Source: Pedobacter gandavensis
GTDB taxonomy: Bacteria; Bacteroidota; Bacteroidia; Sphingobacteriales; Sphingobacteriaceae
Assembly (NCBI RefSeq): GCF_014172405.1
Contig: NZ_WNXC01000005.1
Location: forward strand, 124,001 to 188,000
Length of the DNA: 64,000 bases
Direction: 5' to 3'
Below the pieces are notes generated by a model, which searched no databases, was not told where the DNA came from, and saw only the letters and a list, made by a program, of their open reading frames with translations. Within the stretch, counting starts at the first letter, position 1. Each line of letters opens with the position of its first letter. The position numbers and the translations under genes were made by a program. Positions 16,958 to 25,944 of this stretch are shown here, piece after piece.

Positions 16958-16986
16958 AAAAAAAGCGATGGGGAAAATCCCATCGC
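16958..16986 (-). terminator. Terminator of the birA-nDsbD operon
   Basis: Read on the minus strand, GCGATGGG (16986-16979), a 6-nt loop and CCCATCGC are followed by seven T. It begins 26 bp after the stop at 17012. Confidence 0.92.
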
Positions 16987-17011
16987 GCTCATTATCCTGC
17001 TTTCTTCCTGC

Positions 17012-17461
17012 TTATTTCACAGAAATGCTGAAGCTAACCTCTTCCGGAGGCAAACACTTGCTATCGTTACAAACCATAAATTCCACTTTCCCTTTTACAG
17101 TTGCGGTTGGTTTATTCAATTTTATTTTTTGTTGGAATACCACACTATTGCCAAAATAGCTCACATTCATCTTAAAATTTTCATCAAAATAAGTGGTTGC
17201 TTTAGGTTCAGTAGTCTTTCCTACTAAAGTATAATCTTTAGAAGCTGCAAAACTGAAACTTGTTGGCTGAGGCCCACCTGATTTCAGGGTTTGCGAATAA
17301 ATGTGCCATCCACTTTCCATTGTTGCCTTGATATACACTACCGCTTCGGTTTTACTTATTTTTTTTGCGGCATACGACCAGGTTACCGGTTTTTCTATTT
17401 GCGCAGAAGCACCGATTACTGCAAATAGTACGAACGCAATCATCAGACTGATTTTTTTCAT
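17012..17461 (-). CDS. Stand-alone DsbD N-terminal-type domain (disulfide bond corrector family)
   Basis: This 149-residue secreted protein has a signal peptide (cleavage after ASA, residues 18-20). The Ig-like fold matches the N-terminal domain of DsbD (Pfam DsbC-type 'disulfide bond corrector'). It has W-H-I-Y-S-Q-T near 52 and the cysteine pair C-N-D-S-K-C in M-V-C-N-D-S-K-C-L-P-P near the C-terminus. In E. coli this domain receives electrons from the DsbD core and reduces partners; here it is likely a soluble partner of the DsbD encoded just downstream. It overlaps birA by 4 bp (ATGA). Confidence 0.85.
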   Translation of the reverse strand: MKKISLMIAFVLFAVIGASAQIEKPVTWSYAAKKISKTEAVVYIKATMESGWHIYSQTLKSGGPQPTSFSFAASKDYTLVGKTTEPKATTYFDENFKMNVSYFGNSVVFQQKIKLNKPTATVKGKVEFMVCNDSKCLPPEEVSFSISVK

Positions 17462-18237
17462 ATTGTGTGGTTTAAAAATTCTATTTCTTTAAAATTATAC
17501 TCTTTTTTTTCTCCATTGATCAAGAGGACAAGCATCCCAGCTTCGGTCACTGATACAATCTTGCCTTCAATAATCTCGCCATTTTGGCGGTAGCTAGCAA
17601 GCGTATCGAATTTATACAGTCCGCTGACATAATCATTCAACAGTTCCTTGTAATTTCCTGACTTTAAACGAAGGTACTGTTTTTCAATATTGCTACAAAT
17701 TTCTGCTAAAACACGAATTAAATTAACATCCTCTTGTAAAATTACCTTCATTGAAGTTGCGCGATCAGCAAGCTCCGGAGCAAAAATACACTGGTTCACA
17801 TTGAGGCCAATACCGATAATACTGGCTTTGAAAGTGCTTCCAGCCAGCATATTTTCGATCAGCACACCGCCCATTTTACGGTCGTTATGGTAGATATCAT
17901 TGGGCCATTTGATCTTCACTCCTTCTTTGATGAAAATTTGCAAAGCATTCCGAATACCAATGCTTACAGCCATATTAAGCAGGAATTGTTGAGGTATTGC
18001 TAAAAAAGCGGGTTTGAGATAAAGGCTAAAAGTGAGGTTTAATCCGGGCTCGGTACGCCATACATTGCTTTGCTGTCCTCTACCAGCAAATTGATGGTCT
18101 GCCATAATAACAGTTCCTTCCGTTAATGGCTCGGAATTTGACACCAAGTCTTTTATAAAGTTATTGGTAGAATCAACCTCTAATAATTTGATAAGATTTT
18201 GACCAACAAATAATGTTGAAAAAGTGTTATTTTGCAA
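17458..18237 (-). CDS. birA: Biotin-[acetyl-CoA-carboxylase] ligase, monofunctional
   Basis: This 259-residue enzyme activates biotin as biotinyl-AMP and attaches it to BCCP. The biotinyl-AMP loop G-R-G-Q-Q-S-N-V-W appears near 52, and K-W-P-N-D-I-Y with the catalytic-region Lys near 110. R-K-M-G-G-V-L-I-E and the SH3-like C-terminal domain follow. It lacks the DNA-binding N-terminal domain of E. coli BirA and so should not act as a repressor. It is divergent from rsfS with a 41-bp spacer and 4-bp coupled to the nDsbD gene, to which it has no obvious functional link. Confidence 0.93.
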   Translation of the reverse strand: MQNNTFSTLFVGQNLIKLLEVDSTNNFIKDLVSNSEPLTEGTVIMADHQFAGRGQQSNVWRTEPGLNLTFSLYLKPAFLAIPQQFLLNMAVSIGIRNALQIFIKEGVKIKWPNDIYHNDRKMGGVLIENMLAGSTFKASIIGIGLNVNQCIFAPELADRATSMKVILQEDVNLIRVLAEICSNIEKQYLRLKSGNYKELLNDYVSGLYKFDTLASYRQNGEIIEGKIVSVTEAGMLVLLINGEKKEYNFKEIEFLNHTI

Positions 18238-18247
18238 GTGTTGATTG

Positions 18248-18255
18248 TATATTTG
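18248..18255 (+). promoter_or_regulatory. -7 box (TATATTTG) of rsfS
   Basis: It matches TAnnTTTG exactly, 23 bp before the rsfS ATG and only 11 bp from the divergent birA start. Confidence 0.5.
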
Positions 18256-18278
18256 TTTATCAAAACTAAAAAATTTTA

Positions 18279-18653
18279 ATGGTAAAAAAGAAAAATGTAA
18301 ACCTTTCTACATTACTCTCAGAGATAGCCGTGAACGGCATGCAGGAAAAAAAAGGGAAAGATATTGTGCGTTTAGACCTACGTGAACTTAAGAGTTCTGT
18401 TTCTGACTATTTCATCATCTGCCATGCAGATTCAGCTACCCACGTGAAGGCAATTGCGGATAGTGTAGAAGATGAAATTTACAAAAACACAAAGACAGAT
18501 CCTTGGCAGAAAGAAGGACAAGCTAGCGGAGACTGGATTGTTTTGGATTATTTCGATGTGGTAGTTCACATATTTAAGACTGACAAGCGCGAGTTTTATG
18601 GCATAGAAGATCTATGGGGTGATGCCCAATCGACTAGCTATCAAAGCGCTTAA
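18279..18653 (+). CDS. rsfS: Ribosome silencing factor (Iojap/RsfS)
   Basis: This 124-residue protein binds L14 and blocks subunit joining in starvation. Typical segments are D-I-V-R-L-D-L-R-E-L, S-V-S-D-Y-F-I-I-C-H-A-D-S, Q-K-E-G-Q-A-S-G-D-W-I-V-L-D-Y-F-D-V-V-V-H-I-F and the terminal Y-G-I-E-D-L-W-G-D-A. It lies 30 bp upstream of ftsH on the same strand, so the two are likely co-transcribed. Confidence 0.95.
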   Translation: MVKKKNVNLSTLLSEIAVNGMQEKKGKDIVRLDLRELKSSVSDYFIICHADSATHVKAIADSVEDEIYKNTKTDPWQKEGQASGDWIVLDYFDVVVHIFKTDKREFYGIEDLWGDAQSTSYQSA

Positions 18654-18683
18654 TCATTTACACAAAAACATTTTTGACTCAAG

Positions 18684-20774
18684 ATGAAAGAGAACCCGAA
18701 TACAAACCCTAAGTTAATTAAGAAGTTACCGAATATTCCTAAAAAGCCTCAAAAAGGCTCTAAATTCAATATTATTTGGGTTTATGGGGCAATTATTTTA
18801 GGTCTGTTTTTACTGCAGTTTTTATTTAGTGCAGATACGATCAAGGACGTTACTTACCGTACTTTCGAAACTCAAATGCTCTTACCTGGCGACGTTGATA
18901 GATTAGTTGCCTATAAACATGAAGACCTGGTAAAGGTTGAAGTGTATATAAAGAAAGACAAACTTGGCGAGGAGAAGTATAAAAAGTACATCAGTAAAAA
19001 TAATTTCGGCACACAGAATGGCCCATTGGTGTATTTCACCGCTGGATCTATGGATGCCCTGGACACTCAGTTAAAAGAAGCTCAGAAAAATATTCCTCCG
19101 GATCAACAGATTTTGGCGGAGAAAGAGACGAGACAAAGCACTTTTAACTCTTGGTTCTTTACTGTAATTATTCCGGTATTGTTATTTATCGGGTTCTGGA
19201 TTTTCATTATGCGTCGCATGGGCGGTGGCGCAGGTGGTGGTGGTGGACAGATTTTCAACATTGGGAAATCTAAAGCAACGCTATTTGATAAAGAAAGCCA
19301 GGTTAACGTAACATTTAACGATGTTGCAGGTCTGGAAGAAGCTAAACAAGAGGTGATGGAGATCGTTGATTTCCTGAAAAACCCTCAAAAATACACGAAT
19401 TTAGGAGGTAAAATCCCTAAAGGTGCACTATTGGTAGGTTCTCCTGGTACTGGTAAAACTTTATTGGCCAAAGCAGTAGCTGGTGAAGCTCAGGTTCCTT
19501 TCTTCTCGCTATCGGGTTCCGACTTCGTAGAGATGTTTGTAGGAGTTGGTGCTTCAAGGGTACGTGATTTGTTCAAGCAGGCGAAAGATAAAGCACCATG
19601 TATCATCTTTATTGATGAGGTGGATGCAATCGGTCGTGCAAGAGGAAAAAACAGTATGATGGGCGGAAATGATGAGCGTGAAAATACGTTAAATCAACTT
19701 CTGGTAGAGATGGATGGTTTCGGTACAGATTCAGGAATTATCATCCTTGCTGCAACTAACCGTCCGGATGTATTGGATTCTGCCTTACTTAGACCAGGTC
19801 GTTTTGACCGTCAGATCTCTATTGACAAACCAGATTTAGTAGGTCGTGAGCAGATTTTCAAGGTTCACCTGAAGCCGATTAAAACGGATGAAGTGGTAGA
19901 TGCTAAAAAGCTTTCTGCACAGACTCCTGGATTTGCCGGGGCGGAAATTGCGAATGTTTGTAATGAGGCTGCATTAATCGCTGCCCGTCGCAATAAGAAA
20001 TTTGTAGATATGCAAGATTTCCAAGATGCAATTGACCGTGTAATTGGTGGATTAGAGAAGAAAAATAAGATCATCTCTCCTGAAGAGAAAAGAATAGTTG
20101 CTTACCATGAGGCTGGTCATGCGATTGCAGGATGGTTCCTGGAACATGCCGATCCATTGGTAAAAGTATCTATTGTTCCCCGTGGTGTTGCAGCCCTTGG
20201 CTATGCGCAATACCTGCCAAAAGAGCAGTTCCTGTATACTACAGAGCAGTTAACCGATGGTATGTGTATGACAATGGGAGGTCGTGTTGCGGAAGACCTT
20301 ACTTTTGGTAAGATTTCTACCGGTGCACAGAATGACTTAGAACGCATTACTAAATTAGCTTATGCGATGATTACCATTTATGGTATGAACAGCGTAATCG
20401 GTAATGTTTCCTTCCATGATCCACAGAATGAATATAACTTCAACAAACCTTACTCAGAGAAAACATCAGAATTAATTGATGTGGAAGTGCGTAAATTGGT
20501 AGAAGAGGTTTATAACAGAACTAAACAACTTTTAACAGACAAAAGAGAAGGTCTAGAGAAACTGGCTCAGAAACTTTTAGAAAAAGAGATTTTATTCCAG
20601 GCAGATCTGGAAGAGATTTTAGGTAAACGTCCTTTTGACAACCGTACTACTTATGATGAATTTGTAAATGGTACAGGTGATCAAAAGCCGGCTGCTGAGG
20701 GTCTATTGCACCATGGTGTTGGTGAGGCAACCGATGTATCGGCTCCTACCAGCCCTTCTCAAACAGAATCTTAA
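18684..20774 (+). CDS. ftsH: ATP-dependent zinc metalloprotease FtsH
   Basis: This 696-residue membrane-anchored AAA+ protease handles quality control and regulated proteolysis. TM1 is near 29-49, a periplasmic domain follows, and TM2 is near 153-173. Walker A GSPGTGKT is at 252-259, Walker [14 protein letters not shown], and [11 protein letters not shown]. The zinc motif HEAGH is at 475-479. A long Lys-rich N-terminal cytoplasmic tail and a Pro/Ser-rich C-terminus are lineage features. A strong terminator follows immediately. Confidence 0.97.
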   Translation: MKENPNTNPKLIKKLPNIPKKPQKGSKFNIIWVYGAIILGLFLLQFLFSADTIKDVTYRTFETQMLLPGDVDRLVAYKHEDLVKVEVYIKKDKLGEEKYKKYISKNNFGTQNGPLVYFTAGSMDALDTQLKEAQKNIPPDQQILAEKETRQSTFNSWFFTVIIPVLLFIGFWIFIMRRMGGGAGGGGGQIFNIGKSKATLFDKESQVNVTFNDVAGLEEAKQEVMEIVDFLKNPQKYTNLGGKIPKGALLVGSPGTGKTLLAKAVAGEAQVPFFSLSGSDFVEMFVGVGASRVRDLFKQAKDKAPCIIFIDEVDAIGRARGKNSMMGGNDERENTLNQLLVEMDGFGTDSGIIILAATNRPDVLDSALLRPGRFDRQISIDKPDLVGREQIFKVHLKPIKTDEVVDAKKLSAQTPGFAGAEIANVCNEAALIAARRNKKFVDMQDFQDAIDRVIGGLEKKNKIISPEEKRIVAYHEAGHAIAGWFLEHADPLVKVSIVPRGVAALGYAQYLPKEQFLYTTEQLTDGMCMTMGGRVAEDLTFGKISTGAQNDLERITKLAYAMITIYGMNSVIGNVSFHDPQNEYNFNKPYSEKTSELIDVEVRKLVEEVYNRTKQLLTDKREGLEKLAQKLLEKEILFQADLEEILGKRPFDNRTTYDEFVNGTGDQKPAAEGLLHHGVGEATDVSAPTSPSQTES

Positions 20775-20784
20775 ACACATTTAT

Positions 20785-20831
20785 GAGGAACCGCCAGTAC
20801 GATTTTGTGCTGGCGGTTTCTCCTTTTTTTT
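20785..20831 (+). terminator. Strong terminator of ftsH abutting the next start codon
   Basis: A 16-bp stem (20785-20800 with 20807-20822, two G-T wobbles) and a 6-nt loop are followed by an 8-T run at 20824-20831. The next gene's ATG begins at 20832. Confidence 0.9.
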
Positions 20832-21476
20832 ATGCAAGAAAACCGATCTTCTAAAGAACTCATACTAAAAAAGATAAGGAAGGCGCTTCTAGAAAAGCGG
20901 GACAATCCTTATCCGAATCTGGAAGATACCCCATTGTATCCTAAGAGCGATGAATTTTTGGAAATTATGTTCGCTGAAGAGCTGACTGCGGTTTCCGGGA
21001 ACTTTATTTATTGCGAAAATGGCATGGATTTCATTGAAAATATGCTGCAATTGGCAGAGAAATTCAACTGGAGAAAGATCTATTGCTGGGAACCTGAATT
21101 ACAAAACCTTTTATCAGAATATGAATTCCCCTTTTATCAGACCGACAAGGATTTTGAACTGGCGGAAGTAGGCATAACCCTTTGCGAAGCTTTAATTGCA
21201 CGTAATGGTTCAGTGATGGTTTCTAATGAAAATGCAGCTGGCAGAAGGCTGAGTATTTTCCCCCATCACCATATTGTTATTGCCAGAACCGGTCAACTGG
21301 TACTGGATTTAAAAGATGCATTTAAGCTCATTAAAAACAAATATGCTGATCAACTTCCTTCGATGATCAGCACGATTACCGGTCCGAGCAGAACTGCTGA
21401 TATTGAAAAAACTCTGGTACTTGGTGCACATGGACCTAAAGAATTATTTGTAATTTTAATTGACGATTTTAGCTAA
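20832..21476 (+). CDS. LUD-domain (LutC/YkgG-like) protein
   Basis: This 214-residue protein begins at the ATG at 20832 (MQENRSSKELILKKIRKAL), which fits the family's N-terminal helix. An earlier in-frame start at 20805 lies inside the ftsH terminator and is rejected. The LUD core shows G-I-T-L-C-E-A-L-I-A-R-N-G-S-V-M-V-S near 115-132, R-R-L-S-I-F-P-H-H-H-I-V-I, and I-T-G-P-S-R-T-A-D-I-E near 175-186. The final block is typical of LutC proteins, which belong to L-lactate oxidation complexes in other bacteria. No lutA/lutB neighbours are present, so the role here is open. Confidence 0.85.
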   Translation: MQENRSSKELILKKIRKALLEKRDNPYPNLEDTPLYPKSDEFLEIMFAEELTAVSGNFIYCENGMDFIENMLQLAEKFNWRKIYCWEPELQNLLSEYEFPFYQTDKDFELAEVGITLCEALIARNGSVMVSNENAAGRRLSIFPHHHIVIARTGQLVLDLKDAFKLIKNKYADQLPSMISTITGPSRTADIEKTLVLGAHGPKELFVILIDDFS

Positions 21477-21542
21477 TCGTTTCAGATTTCAATTAATTAA
21501 TCCTAATTTTATACTGTACACCAAATCAGTATCCGGTTCAAA

Positions 21543-22625
21543 ATGGGCGAAAAAACAAACATACATTCAGTTATTATAGGTACTGGTAGTTATATTCCAG
21601 AAAATATCATCTCAGGTGACGCCTTTTTGAATTCTACATTTTACGACAATGGCGTGCTTCTGGAGAAGGATATTCATGAAATCATTCATAAGTTTAGCGA
21701 GATCACAGAGATCAAAGAAAGACGTTATATAGACGATCATTTGGTGAATAGTGATATGGGAACAGTTGCTGCGCAACGTGCAATCGACCATGCTGGGATT
21801 GACAAAGAGAGTCTGGATCACATTATCTTCTGCCACAATTTTGGCGATGTAAAGCTAGGCAGTAACCGAATGGACATTTTACCTGCTCTTGCAGCAAAGG
21901 TGAAACAAGCGCTCGAAATCAATAATCCTAACTGTGTGGCATATGACCTTATCTTTGGTTGTCCGGGCTGGGTACAGGGCGCTATTCAGGCAAATTATCT
22001 GATTCAAAGTGGCGATGCTAAAAGGGTATTGGTCATTGGTGCGGAAACTTTGTCCAGAATTACTGATCCACATGACAGGGATTCCATGATTTTTTCTGAT
22101 GGTGCTGCTGCAGTCGTTTTTGAAAGCCAGTCTACCACAGAGGATCTGGGTATTATTGCGCATAAAACACAGACTTATGCCGTTAATTTTGGTTCATTGC
22201 TTCAAATGGGTAAAAGTAACAATCCAGAGGAAGACAATGGCAATGCTTATTTAAAGATGAATGGTCGTAAGCTATATGAGTTTGCGGTAACCAATGTTCC
22301 ACAGGTTGTGAAAAAGGCAATTGATAAGGCAGGGATTGACATTACTGCAATTAAAATTGTGTTTATTCATCAGGCAAATGGAAAAATGGACAGCGCCATC
22401 ATGAAGCGACTCTTTAAATTGTACGATATTGATACTGTTCCGGAAAACCTGGTTCCAATGTCTATTTGCTGGCTTGGAAATAGCTCAGTCGCTACAGTTC
22501 CCACCCTACTGGATTTAGTCTGGAAAGGCAATGTGGAAGGTTATCAAATCAATAAAGGCGATTATGCGGTATTTGCTTCCGTTGGAGCAGGCATGCACAT
22601 CAATGCCTTTGTTTATCGTTTTTAA
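21543..22625 (+). CDS. 3-oxoacyl-ACP synthase III (FabH-like)
   Basis: This 360-residue thiolase-fold condensing enzyme has the full KASIII triad: C140 (F-G-C-P-G-W), H276 (I-H-Q-A-N-G) and N313 (L-G-N-S-S-V-A-T-V-P). KASIII enzymes start fatty acid or specialised acyl-chain synthesis from an acyl-CoA and malonyl-ACP. It is about 30 residues longer than E. coli FabH, with an N-terminal insertion (about 25-60). It may be a paralogue rather than the housekeeping FabH, since it is not in a fab cluster. Confidence 0.88.
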   Translation: MGEKTNIHSVIIGTGSYIPENIISGDAFLNSTFYDNGVLLEKDIHEIIHKFSEITEIKERRYIDDHLVNSDMGTVAAQRAIDHAGIDKESLDHIIFCHNFGDVKLGSNRMDILPALAAKVKQALEINNPNCVAYDLIFGCPGWVQGAIQANYLIQSGDAKRVLVIGAETLSRITDPHDRDSMIFSDGAAAVVFESQSTTEDLGIIAHKTQTYAVNFGSLLQMGKSNNPEEDNGNAYLKMNGRKLYEFAVTNVPQVVKKAIDKAGIDITAIKIVFIHQANGKMDSAIMKRLFKLYDIDTVPENLVPMSICWLGNSSVATVPTLLDLVWKGNVEGYQINKGDYAVFASVGAGMHINAFVYRF

Positions 22626-22696
22626 GTTTCATTTATCTTTCTTTGAAATAAAAATATCCCCTAAAAATATTACAAAAAAGCATCGTTATTTTTAAT

Positions 22697-22704
22697 TAAG
22701 TTTG
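22697..22704 (+). promoter_or_regulatory. -7 box (TAAGTTTG) of the lipoprotein gene
   Basis: It is a TAnnTTTG match 22 bp before the ATG at 22727. No clear -33 element was found. Confidence 0.45.
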
Positions 22705-22726
22705 GTTAACCACAAATCAACCTAAC

Positions 22727-23557
22727 ATGAAAAAAATAATGATGCTATTTAGTGCGACATTACTGTTGAGCTCCTGCTCCAGGTATTATGTGAGCACCCT
22801 GGAGAGTTCTACTGCCAGAAAATCTGAAGAAACAGGCGTTTTTACCTTTGAAAATGACACGCTTGCGGTAACCTACAATTTTAACGGAAAAAATGCCCCG
22901 GTCAGTATTGAAATGTATAACAAGCTCAACGAGCCTCTATATATTGACTGGCAAAAATCAGCTTTAATAAAAGGAGACAAAGCGGTCAGTTTCTTGGGAA
23001 GGGAAGTATCCATAAAAGCCGATATCTCTGGCTATTCAATGAATTTCAGCAATGAAAAGGCATTTAATGACCTGAGATTTCATGATTCGGCGCTCAAAGG
23101 CTCAGCAGAGCTGCCAGAAGTGATCAGTTTCATTCCACCGAAATCAAGAATTTCAAGGACTCTTTTAAAGCTTGCAGAGGCACATAATTACAAGTCCTTA
23201 CCAGACTCGGTTTATAAGAAATCTTTCATTTCACTGAATGACAGACCTGGTATTTGGGCCAAAGCCGCGACATTCAGTCCACAGAACAGTCCTTTATCCT
23301 TTAAAAGCTACCTGACTATTTTTACGGAGCAGGAGGATAAAAGAAAAAATTTCTCTTTGGTTCAGGATTTCTACCTATCAACGCTGGTAAAGTCTTTTGT
23401 AAACCCAAAATCAATGACTTCCGTGGAACAGAAGCCAGGTAATATTTTCTATAACTCAGAAAGTACAGGCTACGGAAAAACGATGACAGGTGTCGCTATT
23501 GGTGCGATTGTAATGGTTGGTGCTGCAGCTGAATCTAGCTTGCCAGTATCAAAATAA
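22727..23557 (+). CDS. Lipoprotein of unknown function
   Basis: This 276-residue protein has a lipoprotein signal: MKKIMMLF..., lipobox L-S-S-C with lipidated C17. The mature part is mostly beta-strand-like with no recognised motif. Near the C-terminus is a hydrophobic glycine/alanine stretch (about 252-268) that could be a membrane insertion or buried strand. It converges on the TPR gene with only 9 bp between stops and no terminator. No function is assigned. Confidence 0.7.
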   Translation: MKKIMMLFSATLLLSSCSRYYVSTLESSTARKSEETGVFTFENDTLAVTYNFNGKNAPVSIEMYNKLNEPLYIDWQKSALIKGDKAVSFLGREVSIKADISGYSMNFSNEKAFNDLRFHDSALKGSAELPEVISFIPPKSRISRTLLKLAEAHNYKSLPDSVYKKSFISLNDRPGIWAKAATFSPQNSPLSFKSYLTIFTEQEDKRKNFSLVQDFYLSTLVKSFVNPKSMTSVEQKPGNIFYNSESTGYGKTMTGVAIGAIVMVGAAAESSLPVSK

Positions 23558-23566
23558 ATTAAACTA

Positions 23567-25075
23567 TTATTTTATTCGGTTCAATCCAGCTTTTGCCTGC
23601 GTTTCAATACTGCTTTCGTATTCATGATTTTTCATTTGGATGGCAGTATTGAAACTTTCTTTTGCTTTAGCAATGTTCTTTTGTCTTTCATAAACCTTCC
23701 CCATTTGTAATGCAGCATTGGCGGCAAAATAGTACTTCAATTGTTTTCCATTGCTGATGGCCAATTGATAGTTGCTTAAAGCAGCATCATCTTTACCCAG
23801 GTCATCATTTAAGCGGCCAAGACGGTAATAATATTCCGTACGATCTCTCCCCACGGTAAAATCTTCTGCTTTCTGCCCTGATAAAATGGCAAGACCTTTC
23901 GCATCATACCCTCCATCAAAGAGTAAGCGTGCTTTTAATAAGGTCACATCGGGGACTGGGGCGTTCGCTTCATTAAGCGCCTGCTTGTCTTTTTCCTGAT
24001 ACAAATACCCATTGTTCTTTACTTTGCTCACAAAAGCCGAATAAGCTCCTGTGTCGCCTTTTAATAGAGAAACCCAAGCCAAGTGCAGGTTAGCATCTTT
24101 AATGTAGTTAACGCCTTTATTTTGCTGTAGAAACTTATTAAAATAGCTGGCAGAGGAAACATCGAGCTTATTGAGCATGGCGGTGCCTAACAAGAGGTCT
24201 AAATATGGGAAAGCGGTATAGTAATTCCCGGAAGGTCGGTTTTGTAAAATCTGAATAGCTTCGGCATTGTGTCCGGTTTTTGCACACACGGAGGCTTGCA
24301 GGTAAGCTTTCAACAAACTACTATCGGCCATCCTTGAGGTATATTTCATAGTTTTCTGGTAAGCGCTCGGGCTATGCGCAATATCGTTAAGGACGAATAC
24401 GTAGTAAAAAACAACCTCTTCATAAAAAGGCTCATAGGTGGATTTAGGTAGGTTTTCGGCCAGATTATCGAGCATATTCATACCCGCCTGAAGATTCCCC
24501 TTGACGCCAAATGTGGCCAGCGTACTTTTCAACATCCCATCAGGCAGGTTTCCAAGGAAAGCATTAATTACCCCTAATCCTTTTGAATTGAGGTGGAAAC
24601 CGGGGAACTTTTTGGTGTTTTCCTGCAGCAAGCCATTTGCTTTTTTAATCTCCCTGGCCGCTGTAAAATATTCGCCGTAACGTCCTCTGATCAAGGCCCA
24701 TTGGAGATTGATTTCTGCCTGTGCATATAAGTAATACGGAGAGCTTTTATCGTCACCTTCGATCTGATCCAGTCTCTTTGATTTGTTATCTTTCAGTTGA
24801 TCAAAATCGCTTTTGCTTTCTGTAGTCAGTAGATGAAAGTAATCGATATAATTTTCCAGTAGTGGAATTATAGCGTTATTGGGATTTACTTTTTTCTCAT
24901 TTGCGATCAGTGCTTTTGCAGTATTCAATTTCAATTCAAATATATTCTGATACGCCCTCAAACAGTTGGCATTGAAATCAAAGTTGGCAAAAAGAGCGTT
25001 TGGAGCTGTTAAAAGCAGTATAAAAAGGAATAATCTAGCAATGATATATTTTACTCTCGACATTATGGAATCCAT
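23567..25075 (-). CDS. Secreted TPR-repeat protein
   Basis: This 502-residue protein has an N-terminal signal peptide (ARLFLFILLLTAPNALFA) and is otherwise helical. The C-terminal 150 residues show clear tetratricopeptide repeats (Y-Y-R-L-G-R-L-N-D-D-L-G-K-D-D-A-A-L and A-L-Q-M-G-K-V-Y-E-R-Q-K-N-I-A-K-A-K). The start may be 25075 or the internal ATG at 25063. TPR proteins scaffold envelope complexes or bind peptides; the partner is unknown. A -7 box lies at 25126-25133 in the spacer that separates it from the zinc-ribbon gene's terminator. Confidence 0.8.
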   Translation of the reverse strand: MDSIMSRVKYIIARLFLFILLLTAPNALFANFDFNANCLRAYQNIFELKLNTAKALIANEKKVNPNNAIIPLLENYIDYFHLLTTESKSDFDQLKDNKSKRLDQIEGDDKSSPYYLYAQAEINLQWALIRGRYGEYFTAAREIKKANGLLQENTKKFPGFHLNSKGLGVINAFLGNLPDGMLKSTLATFGVKGNLQAGMNMLDNLAENLPKSTYEPFYEEVVFYYVFVLNDIAHSPSAYQKTMKYTSRMADSSLLKAYLQASVCAKTGHNAEAIQILQNRPSGNYYTAFPYLDLLLGTAMLNKLDVSSASYFNKFLQQNKGVNYIKDANLHLAWVSLLKGDTGAYSAFVSKVKNNGYLYQEKDKQALNEANAPVPDVTLLKARLLFDGGYDAKGLAILSGQKAEDFTVGRDRTEYYYRLGRLNDDLGKDDAALSNYQLAISNGKQLKYYFAANAALQMGKVYERQKNIAKAKESFNTAIQMKNHEYESSIETQAKAGLNRIK

Positions 25076-25125
25076 TGTATGGTAAAGAATTGAAAAAGAT
25101 TAACAGCAATACAGCAACAATGTTT

Positions 25126-25133
25126 CAAAGATA
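25126..25133 (-). promoter_or_regulatory. -7 box (TATCTTTG) of the TPR gene
   Basis: It is a minus-strand TAnnTTTG match about 50 bp before the start at 25075. It lies just downstream of the upstream gene's terminator, as expected for an independent promoter. Confidence 0.5.
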
Positions 25134-25150
25134 AAAAACAGGATCAACGA

Positions 25151-25181
25151 AAAAAGGCCGGATTTTAATTCCGGCCTTTTT
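25151..25181 (-). terminator. Terminator after the nif3-zinc-ribbon operon
   Basis: A 9-bp AAGGCCGGA/TCCGGCCTT stem is extended by A and T runs on both sides. It lies 20 bp beyond the stop at 25201. Confidence 0.9.
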
Positions 25182-25200
25182 ATTATTCGATAATCTGTGG

Positions 25201-25944
25201 TTATACTGGAGCTACTTCTTGTGTTAGGGCTTCATCCACAAGGATTCTTCCACAGTGCTCGCACACGATAATTTTCTTACGTTGACGAATGTCAAGCTGA
25301 CGTTGAGGCGGGATCTGGTTGAAACAACCTGAACATGAATCGCGATCAATAGTCACCACTGCCAATCCGTTATTTGCATTGCTTCTTAACCTGTTATAAG
25401 CGGTTAAAAGTCTTTCCTCGATTTGAGTTTCTGCTTTTTCAGATTTTTTAGCAAGTGATTGCTCTTCTTTTTCCGTTTCAGCAGTAATGGTTTGCAATTC
25501 GCCTTTTTTAATTTCAAGATCTTTTTTTCTTGACTCTAAATCAGCTAATGCTTTTTCATAAACCTCATTTTTCGTTGTGATGTCAAATCCGTACTCTCTG
25601 ATCTTCTTCTCACAAACCTGAATTTCAAGCGTTTGTATTTCTACCTCTTTAGTTAAGGCATCATACTCACGGTTGTTTTTAACATCTTTTAACTGGGTCT
25701 CATATTTCTTGATCAAGTTTTGAGCTTCTTTGATCATGTTTTTACGCGTTACAATGGCATCTTCAGTATCATCCAATTCGCCTTTGAATTTTTGTATACG
25801 TGTTTCCAGGCCAGCAACTTCATCTTCTAAATCAGCTACTTCCATTGGTAATTCACCACGGATTTGACGTATTTTATCGATCTTAGTATGCAGGGTTTGT
25901 AATTCGTATAAAGCTTTTAGCTTTTGCTCTACAGTTTGTTCCAT
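25201..25944 (-). CDS. Coiled-coil protein with C-terminal C4 zinc ribbon
   Basis: This 247-residue protein has residues 1-185 as a long charged coiled-coil hairpin (repeated E/K/L heptads). A zinc ribbon follows with four cysteines, in D-S-C-S-G-C-F near 200 and V-C-E-H-C-G-R near 226. This matches the bacterial zf-RING_7/C4-type family; relatives have been proposed to act in regulation or nucleic-acid/protein binding. The start shares its A with the stop of the Nif3 gene (TAATG), so the two are translationally coupled, a pairing commonly seen with nif3. Confidence 0.85.
   Translation of the reverse strand: MEQTVEQKLKALYELQTLHTKIDKIRQIRGELPMEVADLEDEVAGLETRIQKFKGELDDTEDAIVTRKNMIKEAQNLIKKYETQLKDVKNNREYDALTKEVEIQTLEIQVCEKKIREYGFDITTKNEVYEKALADLESRKKDLEIKKGELQTITAETEKEEQSLAKKSEKAETQIEERLLTAYNRLRSNANNGLAVVTIDRDSCSGCFNQIPPQRQLDIRQRKKIIVCEHCGRILVDEALTQEVAPV

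Noticed and set aside
18436-18452. CCCACGTGAAGG as a third parS site
   Set aside because: Only the central CACGTGAA agrees; the outer positions do not match and it is inside the rsfS coding sequence.
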